Assembly (NCBI RefSeq): GCF_003323715.1
Contig: NZ_QOIN01000046.1
Span: 186,001 to 250,000, forward strand
Direction of reading: 5' to 3'
DNA length: 64,000 nt
Source: Streptomyces diacarni
GTDB lineage: Bacteria; Actinomycetota; Actinomycetes; Streptomycetales; Streptomycetaceae
The translations under genes and the position numbers were made by a program. The first letter of the stretch is position 1, and every line of letters starts with the position of its first letter. This document shows, in pieces, positions 16,507-24,907 of the stretch. The notes below the pieces were generated by a model. That model was not told the DNA's origin, ran no database searches, and saw only the letters and a list, made by a program, of their open reading frames with translations.

Positions 16507-16545
16507 CGCAGACGATCATCTCGCAACGGAACAGGAGCGGTTCGC

Positions 16546-19395
16546 ATGGACGCGGGACCAGCCACGGGCACCGAGGAGAACCTCCGCAATCAGCAGAACG
16601 AGCCGATTGCCGTGGTGGGCGTCGCGGCGCTGTACCCGGCAGCCCGTGGGGCCACCGACTACTGGCGGCTACTCACGGAAGGCGACCAGGAGGCCGGGAA
16701 GAGACCTCTGCGTACCGAGGCGGCGTCCGAGCCGGAGAAGCAGGGGCTCGGGGACGTCGAGATCGATGTCGCGCGCTTCGGCATACCGCCGGCCCAGGCG
16801 GCATCCATGGCGCGCATGCAGCTTCTCATGGTGGAAGCGGCGCGCCAGTGCCTGAGCGACGCCGGGTACGCGCAGCGCCCGCTGCCCTCCGAGCGCACCG
16901 ATGTGGTGACCGGGACCTGCTTCGGGCTCGACCGGCAGTATGCGAACGCCGCGCGGGTGGAGAGCAGCCGATACGCACGCAGCCTGGAACAGGCGCTCAG
17001 CGCTGTCGGTGATGGGGGCGCGGCGGTGGGCACCGCGGCAGCCGAGGAGTTCCGGACTGCGGCCATGAAGCGTTTCGGTGCCTCGCCCCACGATCGGATA
17101 GGGGAAATGGCCAGCACCATTCCCGCGCGGGTGGCGGCCGCGTTCCGCCTGCGTGGACGCACATTGGCCCTGGAGTCCGCCGACGCGACCTCCTACCTGG
17201 GGATCGCGCATGCGATGGACAGCTTGCGTGCCGGAGTGAGCGACACCGTCCTGGTCCTCGCCGGCCAGTGCCGCGAGGGGCGCTTGGCCCCGTACGCGCT
17301 TGCCGCCAAAGGAGTGCTCCCGGCCCGGACGGCCGGCGCGGACCCGTCCGTCTCCGCGGCACTGGGCGAAGGCGTCGGAGCTGTGCTGCTCAAACGCCTC
17401 TCCTCGGCGTCGCAGGACGGTGACCGCGTCTACGCGAAGCTCCTCGACTGCACCTTGGGCCATGACACACGCCGTGGTGTGTTCCGCTATCCGGCCTCGG
17501 CCGACCGGTACCGGCAGGCGGCCGTCGAGAGTTGGCGCCGCGTGGGGCGGTACCACGCCGGGGCCCAGTACCTGGAGTTCACCGGGAACGACCCGAGGTT
17601 GGCGGCCGAATCCTGCGCCGGTGTGCGGGACGACGCGGCACCGCCTGTGGCCGTCGGCAGCGTCAGGGACCGGCTGGGGCACACCTTCGCGAATATCGGG
17701 ATGGCTGCCGTGAGCAAAGTCGCCCTGGCACTGCACCACCGGAGGATACCGCCTCTGCGCAGGGAAGCCTGGGGGGAGGACCCCGGCCCCCCGGCCCCGC
17801 GGTTCCGCGCCCCCCTCGACACCGAGGAGTGGCGACAGCCCCCGGACGGCTCACCGCGCCGCGCTGTGGTCAGTGGGGCGTCGCTGACGGGTGCGCTATG
17901 CCACCTGATCATGGAAGAGCACCGGGAGACCGCGGAGTCGGCGGCGGCAGCGGTCGCCGCACCGACCCCGGCGCGGCCCCGGTGGAGGGTGCACGCGCCT
18001 GAGCCGATAGCCGTGGTGGGGTTCGGCGGCAGGTTCGCCGACACGGCCGACGCCGGTGCTTTTTGGGACGCGACGCTCTCCGGGCGAGATCGGATCCGAC
18101 CGGTGCCCGAGACGTTGTTGGAACGGGACCTGTACCACAGCCCGTCCGCCCTCAGCGTCAACCGCAGCTATGCGGAGTACGGGGCACCGATGACCGTGCC
18201 CGAGAGCCCTCCCGCGGGGTTGCGCATCCCTCCCGCACGCTTCGGGGAACTGGACGCCGCACAGCGTGTAGGCCTGGCGGTGGCCGCAGAGCTGTTCGAC
18301 CGGCCCGGCCTGTCGACCGAGACACTGACCGGAGCCGGGCTGGTGGCTGTGGGAAGCAACCTGGGGCTTTCCAGGGAGCGGCGTGTGAACACCGAACTGT
18401 CTGTGGACCTGTTCGAGGAGTTGGTGCGGTCGCTCGACGCGTTGGCGGGATGGAGCCCCCATGAGAGGGAACTGCTGCTGAAGTCGCTTCGTGAGCTGAA
18501 CGGTGGCGCCCCTGCGCTGGAGTCGCCGGGGGCGCTGGACGGTTGTCTGGCGAGCGGGATCGCCGCCCTCGTCGCCAACGAGTTCGGCATCGCCGCTGTC
18601 CCCGTGGCTGTGGAAGCCGCCTGCGCCTCGTCGTTGGCGGCCGTGGATCTGGCCGTCAACCGGCTGAGAACCGGAAGCGTGGACTACGCGCTCGCCGGCG
18701 GTGTGGAACTCCCCTGCAACGCGCGTGACATGGTGCTCTGCTCGGCACTCGGGCTGCTTTCACACGAAAAGATCACTCCGTTCGACGAGTCCGCCGACGG
18801 CTTCAGTCCCGGCGACGGCTGTGCGCTCTTTCTGCTGAAGCGGTACGGGGACGCCCGCCAAGACGGCGATCCGATCCACGGCCTGCTGCGCGGTGTGGGC
18901 GCCTCGAACGACGCCAAGTCCCTTATCGCCCCGGACGCGGCCGGCCAGGCGCGCGCCATGGAACAGGCCTTCACGCAAGTGGACTTCGGGCCCGAGGCCG
19001 TGGACTACCTGGAGTCGCACGGAACCGGGACCCGGGTCGGCGACCAGGTGGAGGCCGCCGCCATACGGCAGGTCTACGCACGGCCCGGCCGAAAGCCCCT
19101 GGAGATCGGATCCGGCAAATCATTCTTCGGGCACACCTTCGCGGCTGCCGGCGCGGGAGGCCTGCTGCGAGCCCTGCTGGCCATGCGGTCCGAAACCCTG
19201 CCGCCCAACGCCAACCTCCATTCCGTGCCTCCCGCACTGGAACTCGAGCGGATACCGGCCCGTATCGCGACGCGCCCGCGTGCCTGGCACACCGGCACCG
19301 GCCGGCCCCGGCGTGCGGGTGTCAGCTCGTTCGGCACCGGCGGCATCAACTATCACCTGCTGCTTGAGGAGTACATCGACAGCCATGGACTTTGA
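16546..19395 (+). CDS. redX: RedX, fused tandem ketosynthase (first domain lacks the active-site Cys)
   Basis: The 949-residue protein starts at ATG 16546 (AGGAGCGG upstream) and has two ketosynthase folds. The N-terminal one (about 1-460; AVVGVAALYP, ESADATSYLGIAHAMDS) has Asp213 where the nucleophilic Cys belongs, and EFTGNDP replaces the EAHGTGT histidine motif, so it cannot condense. The second (about 470-949; EPIAVVGFGGRFADT) keeps Cys693 in VEAACASSLAAVD, the His of YLESHGTGT and that of FFGHTFAAAG. RedX, like PigJ of Serratia, is the ketosynthase that elongates the pyrrolyl thioester with a malonyl unit bound to RedN during bipyrrole formation. The inactive half probably serves as a chain-length-factor-like partner. 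redW overlaps its end by 11 bases. Confidence 0.92.
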   Translation: MDAGPATGTEENLRNQQNEPIAVVGVAALYPAARGATDYWRLLTEGDQEAGKRPLRTEAASEPEKQGLGDVEIDVARFGIPPAQAASMARMQLLMVEAARQCLSDAGYAQRPLPSERTDVVTGTCFGLDRQYANAARVESSRYARSLEQALSAVGDGGAAVGTAAAEEFRTAAMKRFGASPHDRIGEMASTIPARVAAAFRLRGRTLALESADATSYLGIAHAMDSLRAGVSDTVLVLAGQCREGRLAPYALAAKGVLPARTAGADPSVSAALGEGVGAVLLKRLSSASQDGDRVYAKLLDCTLGHDTRRGVFRYPASADRYRQAAVESWRRVGRYHAGAQYLEFTGNDPRLAAESCAGVRDDAAPPVAVGSVRDRLGHTFANIGMAAVSKVALALHHRRIPPLRREAWGEDPGPPAPRFRAPLDTEEWRQPPDGSPRRAVVSGASLTGALCHLIMEEHRETAESAAAAVAAPTPARPRWRVHAPEPIAVVGFGGRFADTADAGAFWDATLSGRDRIRPVPETLLERDLYHSPSALSVNRSYAEYGAPMTVPESPPAGLRIPPARFGELDAAQRVGLAVAAELFDRPGLSTETLTGAGLVAVGSNLGLSRERRVNTELSVDLFEELVRSLDALAGWSPHERELLLKSLRELNGGAPALESPGALDGCLASGIAALVANEFGIAAVPVAVEAACASSLAAVDLAVNRLRTGSVDYALAGGVELPCNARDMVLCSALGLLSHEKITPFDESADGFSPGDGCALFLLKRYGDARQDGDPIHGLLRGVGASNDAKSLIAPDAAGQARAMEQAFTQVDFGPEAVDYLESHGTGTRVGDQVEAAAIRQVYARPGRKPLEIGSGKSFFGHTFAAAGAGGLLRALLAMRSETLPPNANLHSVPPALELERIPARIATRPRAWHTGTGRPRRAGVSSFGTGGINYHLLLEEYIDSHGL

Positions 19396-20551
19396 CTTCT
19401 GCGCGGAGACGGAAGAAATGCGCGACATGGTCACCCGGTTCGCGCACCGTGAGCTCGCCGCCCCGGCCGCGTTCGATGCCGGGGACTTCCGCCGCCGCTG
19501 GTCCCGGGCAGGCCGGCAGGGCTTGGTCGGCAGCAGTCTGCCCGTCGCGTACGGAGGGAGCGGACTGGACGCGCTCACGTGTGCGGCCATGATGGAGGCA
19601 CTCGGGCTCAGTTGCACGGACGTCGGGTTCGCCTTCTCGGTGGCCGCCCACCTGTTCGCCGCGGCCACACCCATCGCCGAATTCGGCACCGAGGAGCAGA
19701 AGAAGCACTGGCTCCCCGCGCTCGGCTCGGGCGAGCAGATCGCGGCACACTGCATCACCGAACCGGAGGCCGGTTCGGACGCACTGAGTCTGCGCACCCG
19801 TGCCGTCCGGGAGGGCAGTGCCTACCGGCTCACGGGATCGAAGTGCTTCACCACCAACTCCCCGGTGGCGGACGTGTTCGTGGTGCAGGCCGTCACCGAC
19901 CCGGACGGTGGCTTCTTCGGGTTGAGCACCTTCCTGGTGGAGGCCGGCACACCCGGCCTGACGGTGGGCCGTCGGTACGACAAGGTCGGCTTGCGCGGGT
20001 CCCCCATGGCAGACGTCCACCTCGACGGATGCCTCGTACCGGACACACACCTGCTGGGGGCCGAGGGCTCGGGTGCGGCGGTCTTCTCGTGCTCGATGAA
20101 GTGGGAGCGTATCTGCCTGTTCGCCATCTACCTGGGAGCCATGAAGCGGGTGCTCGACTCCACCGTCGCGCACGTCCGGGACCGGGAGCAGTTCGGCACG
20201 CCGGTGGGTGGCTTCCAGGCCGTGAGCCATCGGGTGGTGGACATGATGGCACGGTACGAATCGGCACGGCTGCTGTTGTACAAGGCTGCCAAGGGGCTGG
20301 CTGACGGCGTCGACGACGAGGTGGCTCCGGCTCTGGCGAAAATCGCCGTGAGTGAGGCGGCGGTGCAGATCGGTCTGGACGCGATCCAGTTGCGCGGCGC
20401 TTCGGGGGTACTGGACGGTGAGGCCGAGAGCCTGCTGCGTGACGCCCTGCCGGCCAGGATCTTTTCGGGGACGAACGAGATCCAGAAGAACAACGCGGCC
20501 CGTGCGCTCGGTCTCGGTACCCGGCGCCGGACCGCTGTGAGAAGCCGCTGA
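19385..20551 (+). CDS. redW: RedW, L-prolyl-carrier-protein dehydrogenase (acyl-CoA dehydrogenase family)
   Basis: The 388-residue flavoprotein starts at ATG 19385, inside the end of redX. Acyl-CoA dehydrogenase signatures are present: FDFCAETEEMRDMVTRFAHRELAAPA, ITEPEAGSDALSLRTRAV, GSKCFTTNSPVADVFVV, YDKVGLRGSPMADVHLDGCLVP and ARIFSGTNEIQKNNAARALGLG. The Glu usual before GTNEI is Ser. The likely catalytic base is Glu241 in MKWERICLF, the isovaleryl-type position seen in pyrrole-forming members. RedW oxidises prolyl-S-RedO twice to pyrrolyl-2-carboxyl-S-RedO, as PigA does in Serratia. It works with RedM and RedO, which are encoded in the rightward operon 8 kb away. Confidence 0.93.
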   Translation: MDFDFCAETEEMRDMVTRFAHRELAAPAAFDAGDFRRRWSRAGRQGLVGSSLPVAYGGSGLDALTCAAMMEALGLSCTDVGFAFSVAAHLFAAATPIAEFGTEEQKKHWLPALGSGEQIAAHCITEPEAGSDALSLRTRAVREGSAYRLTGSKCFTTNSPVADVFVVQAVTDPDGGFFGLSTFLVEAGTPGLTVGRRYDKVGLRGSPMADVHLDGCLVPDTHLLGAEGSGAAVFSCSMKWERICLFAIYLGAMKRVLDSTVAHVRDREQFGTPVGGFQAVSHRVVDMMARYESARLLLYKAAKGLADGVDDEVAPALAKIAVSEAAVQIGLDAIQLRGASGVLDGEAESLLRDALPARIFSGTNEIQKNNAARALGLGTRRRTAVRSR

Positions 20552-20607
20552 CTTTGACGCAGGCGAGGTGGGAGAGCGGTCTCGCCAGGAAGAGAATGGA
20601 GTACAGC

Positions 20608-20925
20608 ATGGATGTGATCGTGCATCGGATCCGTCTGCGGGACGGCGTGACCTCTGCCAGGTTCGAAACGTGGGTGCGTGAGTCGGACTACGCTGCCTGC
20701 ACCCGGCTTCCCAGCGTGATCTCCTTCGGCGTACAGCGTGTTCCGGCCGGAGATACCGCGTCCTGCGACTACTTCGAGGTCATCTCGGTACGGAGCCGCG
20801 AAGCGTTCCGGAAAGACATGGAAGGGGATGTTTTCCGGAAGCTGGCGGCCGCATTCGACGAACTGGCACTGGTGGTGGACGAGTTGGCCGGAGAGCGCGT
20901 CGGCTCCGGTTACGTGGCGGGATGA
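20608..20925 (+). CDS. redY: RedY, small dimeric alpha/beta-barrel protein
   Basis: The 105-residue protein starts at ATG 20608 with GGAG at 20598-20601; the frame is open for 18 codons upstream, but no other start has a ribosome site. It reads MDVIVHRIRLRDGVTSARFETWVRESDY, LPSVISFGVQRVPAGDTASCDYFEVISVRSREAFRKDMEG and FRKLAAAFDELALVVDELAGERVG, the pattern of the RedY/HapK family with a ferredoxin-like dimeric barrel. Homologues accompany every prodiginine cluster known to me but their role is not established; assistance to bipyrrole assembly or protein folding has been suggested. It is the last gene of the redD-X-W-Y block and faces redZ. Confidence 0.87.
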   Translation: MDVIVHRIRLRDGVTSARFETWVRESDYAACTRLPSVISFGVQRVPAGDTASCDYFEVISVRSREAFRKDMEGDVFRKLAAAFDELALVVDELAGERVGSGYVAG

Positions 20926-20946
20926 CGTGGCCGGTGCGGGCCCGCG

Positions 20947-20965
20947 GCCCCGGGGGGCCCGGGGC
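20947..20965. terminator. Hairpin between convergent redY and redZ
   Basis: GCCCCG (20947-20952) pairs with CGGGGC (20960-20965) within a G/C-only stretch that also allows alternative stems. It sits in the 77-base gap between the two convergent genes and could serve both. Confidence 0.45.
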
Positions 20966-21002
20966 GAGGACAGGGGAGGGGGCGGGGGAGGGGCGCGGAA
21001 TC

Positions 21003-21653
21003 TCAGCGCTGCGGTACGTTCCGCCCGATCGTGTTGATCAGGCCGGTCTCATAAGCGAGAGCGACCGCCTGCGCCCGTGACCGTACGCTGAGTTTGTGCA
21101 TCAGATTGTGTACGTGAGAACGGATTGTGGCGCTGGAAACCGACAGTTTCGTGGCGATTTCGTCGTTCACCAGCCCCTGGGCGAGTAGCAACAAGACTTC
21201 GCTCTCCCGAACCGTCAGTGTATTACCGGCCGTGGGAGGAACGCAGGGGCGTGCCAGCATTTCGACAGATTTCCGGGCTGCTACCGGAACGACAATTGCG
21301 TCGACTCTGACCAGTGTTTCTATGACATGCAGAAGCTCGTCGATCGAGCTTTCCACGGACAGTACGGCGCGCACTCCGACTTTTAATGCCTCGAAAGACC
21401 GGGGTAGATTCTCCGCCTTGGCGAGCATGAGTACCTTGCCCAGCCGGGCGAGGTCGGCAAGCTCCTGCTGGTCGTCCACCGTGAGGGCCGGACTGACCAC
21501 GACGATCACATCGGGCGGGTCCTCCGTCGCGAGCGCGACGACCCGTCGCATCGACATCTCCGCTGTGACCTGCAGGTTGTGCTGGACCAGCAGGGCATGC
21601 ATCCCCTGGCACATGATCAACTTGTCGCAGTAAATCAATATGTCCGTGCTCAT
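21003..21653 (-). CDS. redZ: RedZ, atypical orphan response regulator with a TTA codon
   Basis: The 216-residue protein starts at ATG 21653 (AAGGGGG upstream on the minus strand); the frame stays open for 74 further codons but without conserved features. The N-terminal half is receiver-like (MSTDILIYCDKLIMCQGMHALL, DVIVVVSPALTVDDQQ, VLMLAKAENLPRSFEALKVGVRAVL), yet the Asp pair near the start is Cys-Asp, the phospho-acceptor Asp position reads Val-Ser-Pro, and the conserved Lys is missing, so phosphorylation is unlikely. The C-terminal half is a LuxR-type helix-turn-helix (LTVRESEVLLLLAQGLVNDEIATKLSVSSATIRSHVHNLMHKL). Leu90 is encoded by TTA (21384-21386), placing translation under the bldA tRNA. 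RedZ activates redD. Confidence 0.93.
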   Translation of the reverse strand: MSTDILIYCDKLIMCQGMHALLVQHNLQVTAEMSMRRVVALATEDPPDVIVVVSPALTVDDQQELADLARLGKVLMLAKAENLPRSFEALKVGVRAVLSVESSIDELLHVIETLVRVDAIVVPVAARKSVEMLARPCVPPTAGNTLTVRESEVLLLLAQGLVNDEIATKLSVSSATIRSHVHNLMHKLSVRSRAQAVALAYETGLINTIGRNVPQR

Positions 21654-22017
21654 GACGCAACCCCCTTGACGCCTTCGGGTCGAGGGGGGTGTCTGTATGG
21701 ATGAGCTTCCCGCGCGTATCGGGCGGGGGGTCTGGCGCGCTTTCTGCTGACCCAGCGGCCCGTCAGCAATCCCACACTCATAGGTGATCGTCCCCCGTTT
21801 CCTGCGATTGCGCAACGTTAGCACGTCGGGCAGTTGGTATCCAGGAATTCCTATCAGGATGATCCGAATGCTCAATCAACAGAGAATGAGCGTTTTCCCG
21901 CTCGCCCTACCGGACGGAACGAGTGCATGATGCGGCCATCCCGGAGTCGGCGTGCCGTCTCCAGGCCTGGTCCACCGGTGCCCGGCTACGGCCCGGAATC
22001 CGGTGTTGCGAACCAGG
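21654..22017 (-). promoter_or_regulatory. redZ upstream region with a two-heptamer SARP-like site
   Basis: This 364-base gap between redZ and the end of redV is less GC-rich than the genes. It contains TGACCCA (21748-21754) and CCCGTCA (21759-21765): two heptamers 11 bp apart in inverted orientation, the same arrangement as the two central units of the redQ/redP operator. They lie within a longer dyad, TGCTGAC (21745-21751) with GTCAGCA (21762-21768). A palindrome AGGAATTCCT lies at 21843-21852. The dyad is about 100 bases upstream of the redZ start. Binding of RedD or of RedZ itself is possible; the sequence alone does not decide. Confidence 0.4.
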
Positions 22018-23184
22018 TCACAGGGGGTGGTGTACCGCGGAGCCCTGCCGCCTGAGCGTGGGTGAGCCCTGCACCTCGGGGCTGCCCAGTCGGCTGATGA
22101 AGAAGGTGCGGCCCCTGAGGCCCAGACTCTTCTGCAACTCCTGCCGCAGGTCCTCGTGCTGGACGGCGACGCTGAGGGGATGCAGGGCGACTCCCGCCTC
22201 TGTCGCCGCCAGCCAGTAGTCCGCGAGCCGGGCGCCGCCGGCCAGCATGTCGGCGAGTCCTGGTCGTCGGGCCTCGAAGCCCATGGCCAACAGTCCGGGG
22301 GTGCTCTCCCGGATGAGCGTCGCCACCCCGGCGGCCAGCCTGCGGTGGTATCCGAGGCCGCACAGGGGCAGCAGCACTTTGGGGTTGAGGAGCACCCGCG
22401 TGCTCAACTGCCGCAGGGGCGAGAGCGGGCCGAAGAGCTGTGGCAGGGTGAACCCGTCGCCCCGGCTGCGGGCGTGCGCTGCGCTCCAGCGGAGGAAGGA
22501 ATGGGTCTCCCGCCAGGCTTTGTGATGGCTGAAGTCCCGCCCGGCGTGTTGTGCGCAGAAGTCCGCGAAGGCGCGGACGAGGTGAGGCTGGGTGATGTGC
22601 TGTGTGGTCACGGTGCCGGCGGGCGCCGCACCGGGGGCTTCGGAGGGGCGCTCCAGGATCGTGAGGACAGCCGGGTCCAGGGGCTCGCTCCGGTAGGGCC
22701 CGCGACAGGTACGGCGGTTGTGTACCGCGCCGTGCAGTTCCGCGAGACTTCCCTGACACGTCGCGGTTCGGCGCAGTGCTCCGATGCACAGCAGCGACCA
22801 TCGGTGGGGCCAGCCGTGTACAGGGGCGGCTTCGGACGCCGGTGTGCGTGTTCGGGTGGCGTGCCAGCCCTGCGCTGCGAGACCGCGTAGCAGTATGCGC
22901 CAGTAAGCACCGCAACTGACCCGCATCTCGGTCGCGTGCGCGGGCAGAGCCGAGAGTTCGCGCTCGTGGTCGAGGGCGAGCGCCACGTACTCCTCGTCCG
23001 GCCGGGGCTCGACGCCGAGCACGTGCCCCGCAGCCGCCCGTGCGCGCGTGCCGGCCAGCCGCACGATCCCCCATGGCTGGCAGTTGTGCGACGAGGGCGC
23101 GTGCGCGGCCAGCGCGGTCGCGGCGGTCAGCGCGGCACCGAACTCCTCCTCCGGGGCGTGCTCCTTCATGTCCGTCGGCTGCAT
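22018..23184 (-). CDS. redV: RedV, nitroreductase-fold oxidoreductase of bipyrrole synthesis
   Basis: The 388-residue protein starts at ATG 23184 (AGGGAGG just upstream); the frame continues 42 codons further, into redU, without support. FMN-reductase-like elements are HAPSSHNCQPWGIVRLAG near residue 30, DHERELSALPAHATEMRVSCGAYWRILLRGL, VHNRRTCRGPYRSEPLD, and a C-terminal LADMLAGGARLADYWLAATEAGVALHPLSVAVQHEDLRQEL. This is the two-lobed Acg/nitroreductase type fold. RedV corresponds to PigM, which oxidises 4-hydroxy-2,2'-bipyrrole-5-methanol to the aldehyde. It is the last gene of the leftward redQ-R-(DUF6206-like)-U-V operon. Confidence 0.85.
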   Translation of the reverse strand: MQPTDMKEHAPEEEFGAALTAATALAAHAPSSHNCQPWGIVRLAGTRARAAAGHVLGVEPRPDEEYVALALDHERELSALPAHATEMRVSCGAYWRILLRGLAAQGWHATRTRTPASEAAPVHGWPHRWSLLCIGALRRTATCQGSLAELHGAVHNRRTCRGPYRSEPLDPAVLTILERPSEAPGAAPAGTVTTQHITQPHLVRAFADFCAQHAGRDFSHHKAWRETHSFLRWSAAHARSRGDGFTLPQLFGPLSPLRQLSTRVLLNPKVLLPLCGLGYHRRLAAGVATLIRESTPGLLAMGFEARRPGLADMLAGGARLADYWLAATEAGVALHPLSVAVQHEDLRQELQKSLGLRGRTFFISRLGSPEVQGSPTLRRQGSAVHHPL

Positions 23185-23203
23185 CCGTCCTCCCTCTGGA
23201 TTC

Positions 23204-23989
23204 CTACGCGCTGACCACGGCCAGGTAATAGCCGTCGATCTCCAGTGCCCAGCTCTCCGTGAGCCCGTTGCCGGACGCCGGGGCGTGGCGCAGCAGATCC
23301 GCCCCGGCACGCCAGGTGAACCGGCCGTCCGAGGCCCACCCGGTCAGTTGCACTTCGCCGGCGTCGACCCGGAGCCCGAATCCGTAGTGTTTCAGCACGG
23401 CCTCCTTGCAGGCCCAGCGCAACGGCAGCGGCATCCGGGCCAGCAGCGGGTGGCGAGAACCTGTGCGGCCGGGTGCGCCTTCGGCACGCAGGAGTCGGGC
23501 CAGCAGCGGCGGGACCGTACGCTGGTGCTCCAGGTCGAGCCCCACCGCGTGCGGCCCGCAGGCCGCCACCGCCAGGTCGGCCGAATGGGAGAGCCCCACC
23601 TCCACCGGCGCGTTGACAACAGGTTTGCCCGCACGCATTCCACCGGCGACGGTGTCGACGTCTATGGCGCGGCCTCGAACGACGCTGCCCCAGTGGCGCA
23701 GATGGTGGGCGCGGACACTGTGCTTGACGGCCAGTCGTCCCGCGAGCCATTCGCACCGTCGGCGTGCCCGCGGGATCGCGGCGGCCTGCGCGGCCTCCCG
23801 CGGGGTCAGATGCCGGTCGGACAGACGTCGGAGCACCTCGTCGCCCGCTCCCCGCAGCCGGGCGATGGACACCACCGCGAGTGTCAGGCGGGGTGCGAAG
23901 TGGTGGATGTGCAGTGGCAGGCGGGGGTCCAGGGCGAGCGGAGGTCCGGTGCCGTCGAGGGCGCGCGGTACCGGCTCACCGGTCGACAT
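23204..23989 (-). CDS. redU: RedU, Sfp-type 4'-phosphopantetheinyl transferase
   Basis: The 261-residue protein starts at ATG 23989, inside the end of the preceding gene (14-base overlap). Sfp-type motifs are present: RRRCEWLAGRLAVKHSVR, VEVGLSHSADLAVAACGPHAVGLDLEHQR with the Mg-binding Asp and Glu, and LRWACKEAVLKHYGFGLRV with the Lys/Glu of the W-x-x-KEA motif. It transfers phosphopantetheine from coenzyme A to the serine of carrier proteins. Targets here are RedO, RedQ, the two carrier domains of RedN and those of RedL. In S. coelicolor RedU is needed for prodiginine production, mainly through RedO. Confidence 0.93.
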   Translation of the reverse strand: MSTGEPVPRALDGTGPPLALDPRLPLHIHHFAPRLTLAVVSIARLRGAGDEVLRRLSDRHLTPREAAQAAAIPRARRRCEWLAGRLAVKHSVRAHHLRHWGSVVRGRAIDVDTVAGGMRAGKPVVNAPVEVGLSHSADLAVAACGPHAVGLDLEHQRTVPPLLARLLRAEGAPGRTGSRHPLLARMPLPLRWACKEAVLKHYGFGLRVDAGEVQLTGWASDGRFTWRAGADLLRHAPASGNGLTESWALEIDGYYLAVVSA

Positions 23990-24863
23990 CGGGAGGCAAC
24001 AGGTACGGATACGGGCGGCGCAGCACGCGATGCCAGAAGCGGTCGGCTTTGCGCAGCCGCTGGATGAGGGCCCAGGAGCGTGCGTCGGCCCGGTAGTACC
24101 CGGCTACTTCCTTCTCGGTGAGCGGTGTCGCGAGCCGCGCGTTGGCCTGTTCCAGGAAGCCCGGTATGAGTTCGGCCAAGCGCTCTTTGTGCAGGTTGCC
24201 CAGGAAGTCGAGCACCACGCCGCGTGTCGTGTAGAACTTGTCGAAGATGGACTTGGCAGTGGCTGTTCTGACCAGATCCCGCACCAGCCAGGGAAGCGAG
24301 GCGAAGAAGAGCCGTGTGTCCAGGAGCTCCTTGCCCTCCGCGTCCCGCATGAGCGGTGAGGTCACATCGATGTAGAGCAGTTCGCCGTCGAGGTCGACCC
24401 AGTTCGACGCCTGCGCGTCGAGCCCGAGAGTGGGCGACACGGCTCCGTCGACCTGGTCGAGGAACCGGGCGAAGAAGCTCTCGGCCCATGCCTGCCCCTC
24501 GCTGTGCAGCAAAGACGAGCACAACCGCTTCCGCGGAAGGGTCTCTTGTACGCAGTAGCCCGTGATCCGGTCCCCCTCGGCTTGTTCGTGCCAGAGCCGG
24601 GTCTCCGCGACTCGGATGCCGCCCTCACGCAGCCGGCGCAAGTAGGTTCCGAGAACCTGCTCGTAAGCGAGGAACCGGTATCGGTCGGGGAAGACGGGGA
24701 GCCGCTTGCAGGCGAACGAACCCTGCTGGGTGGCCAACTCCAGGACCAGGGCCACTTCGCCGTGGCCCAGGAGCGGCAAGGCGGTGTCGTCGGAGGTGCG
24801 GAGCGCCGTGCGCACGCGTGTCTCCAGCGCCCGCAGATCGCTGTCGGGGACCGTGAACGTCAT
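23976..24863 (-). CDS. DUF6206-like protein, possible kinase fold, in the red cluster
   Basis: The 295-residue protein starts at ATG 24863. It has no motif of the core pathway. The N-terminal part resembles an aminoglycoside-phosphotransferase-type lobe (LPLLGHGEVALVLELATQQGSFACKRLPVFPDRYRFLAYEQVLGTYLRRL). The middle DAQASNWVDLDGELLYIDVTSPLMRDAEG is reminiscent of the catalytic loop and metal Asp of that fold. The C-terminal part is Arg- and aromatic-rich (VLRRPYPYLLPP). It lies between redR and redU where S. coelicolor has genes of unknown function, and its stop is inside redU. It could phosphorylate a small molecule or be a scaffold. Function unknown. Confidence 0.7.
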   Translation of the reverse strand: MTFTVPDSDLRALETRVRTALRTSDDTALPLLGHGEVALVLELATQQGSFACKRLPVFPDRYRFLAYEQVLGTYLRRLREGGIRVAETRLWHEQAEGDRITGYCVQETLPRKRLCSSLLHSEGQAWAESFFARFLDQVDGAVSPTLGLDAQASNWVDLDGELLYIDVTSPLMRDAEGKELLDTRLFFASLPWLVRDLVRTATAKSIFDKFYTTRGVVLDFLGNLHKERLAELIPGFLEQANARLATPLTEKEVAGYYRADARSWALIQRLRKADRFWHRVLRRPYPYLLPPDVDR

Positions 24864-24907
24864 GAGGCGCCACTTCCTTCCGGCGGGACTTCTTCCGCCC
24901 TGTGGAG

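Noticed and set aside
21843..21852. The AGGAATTCCT palindrome upstream of redZ as a specific operator
   Set aside because: It is a single short palindrome of a common type with no second copy in the cluster. It is noted in the region entry but not claimed as a site.
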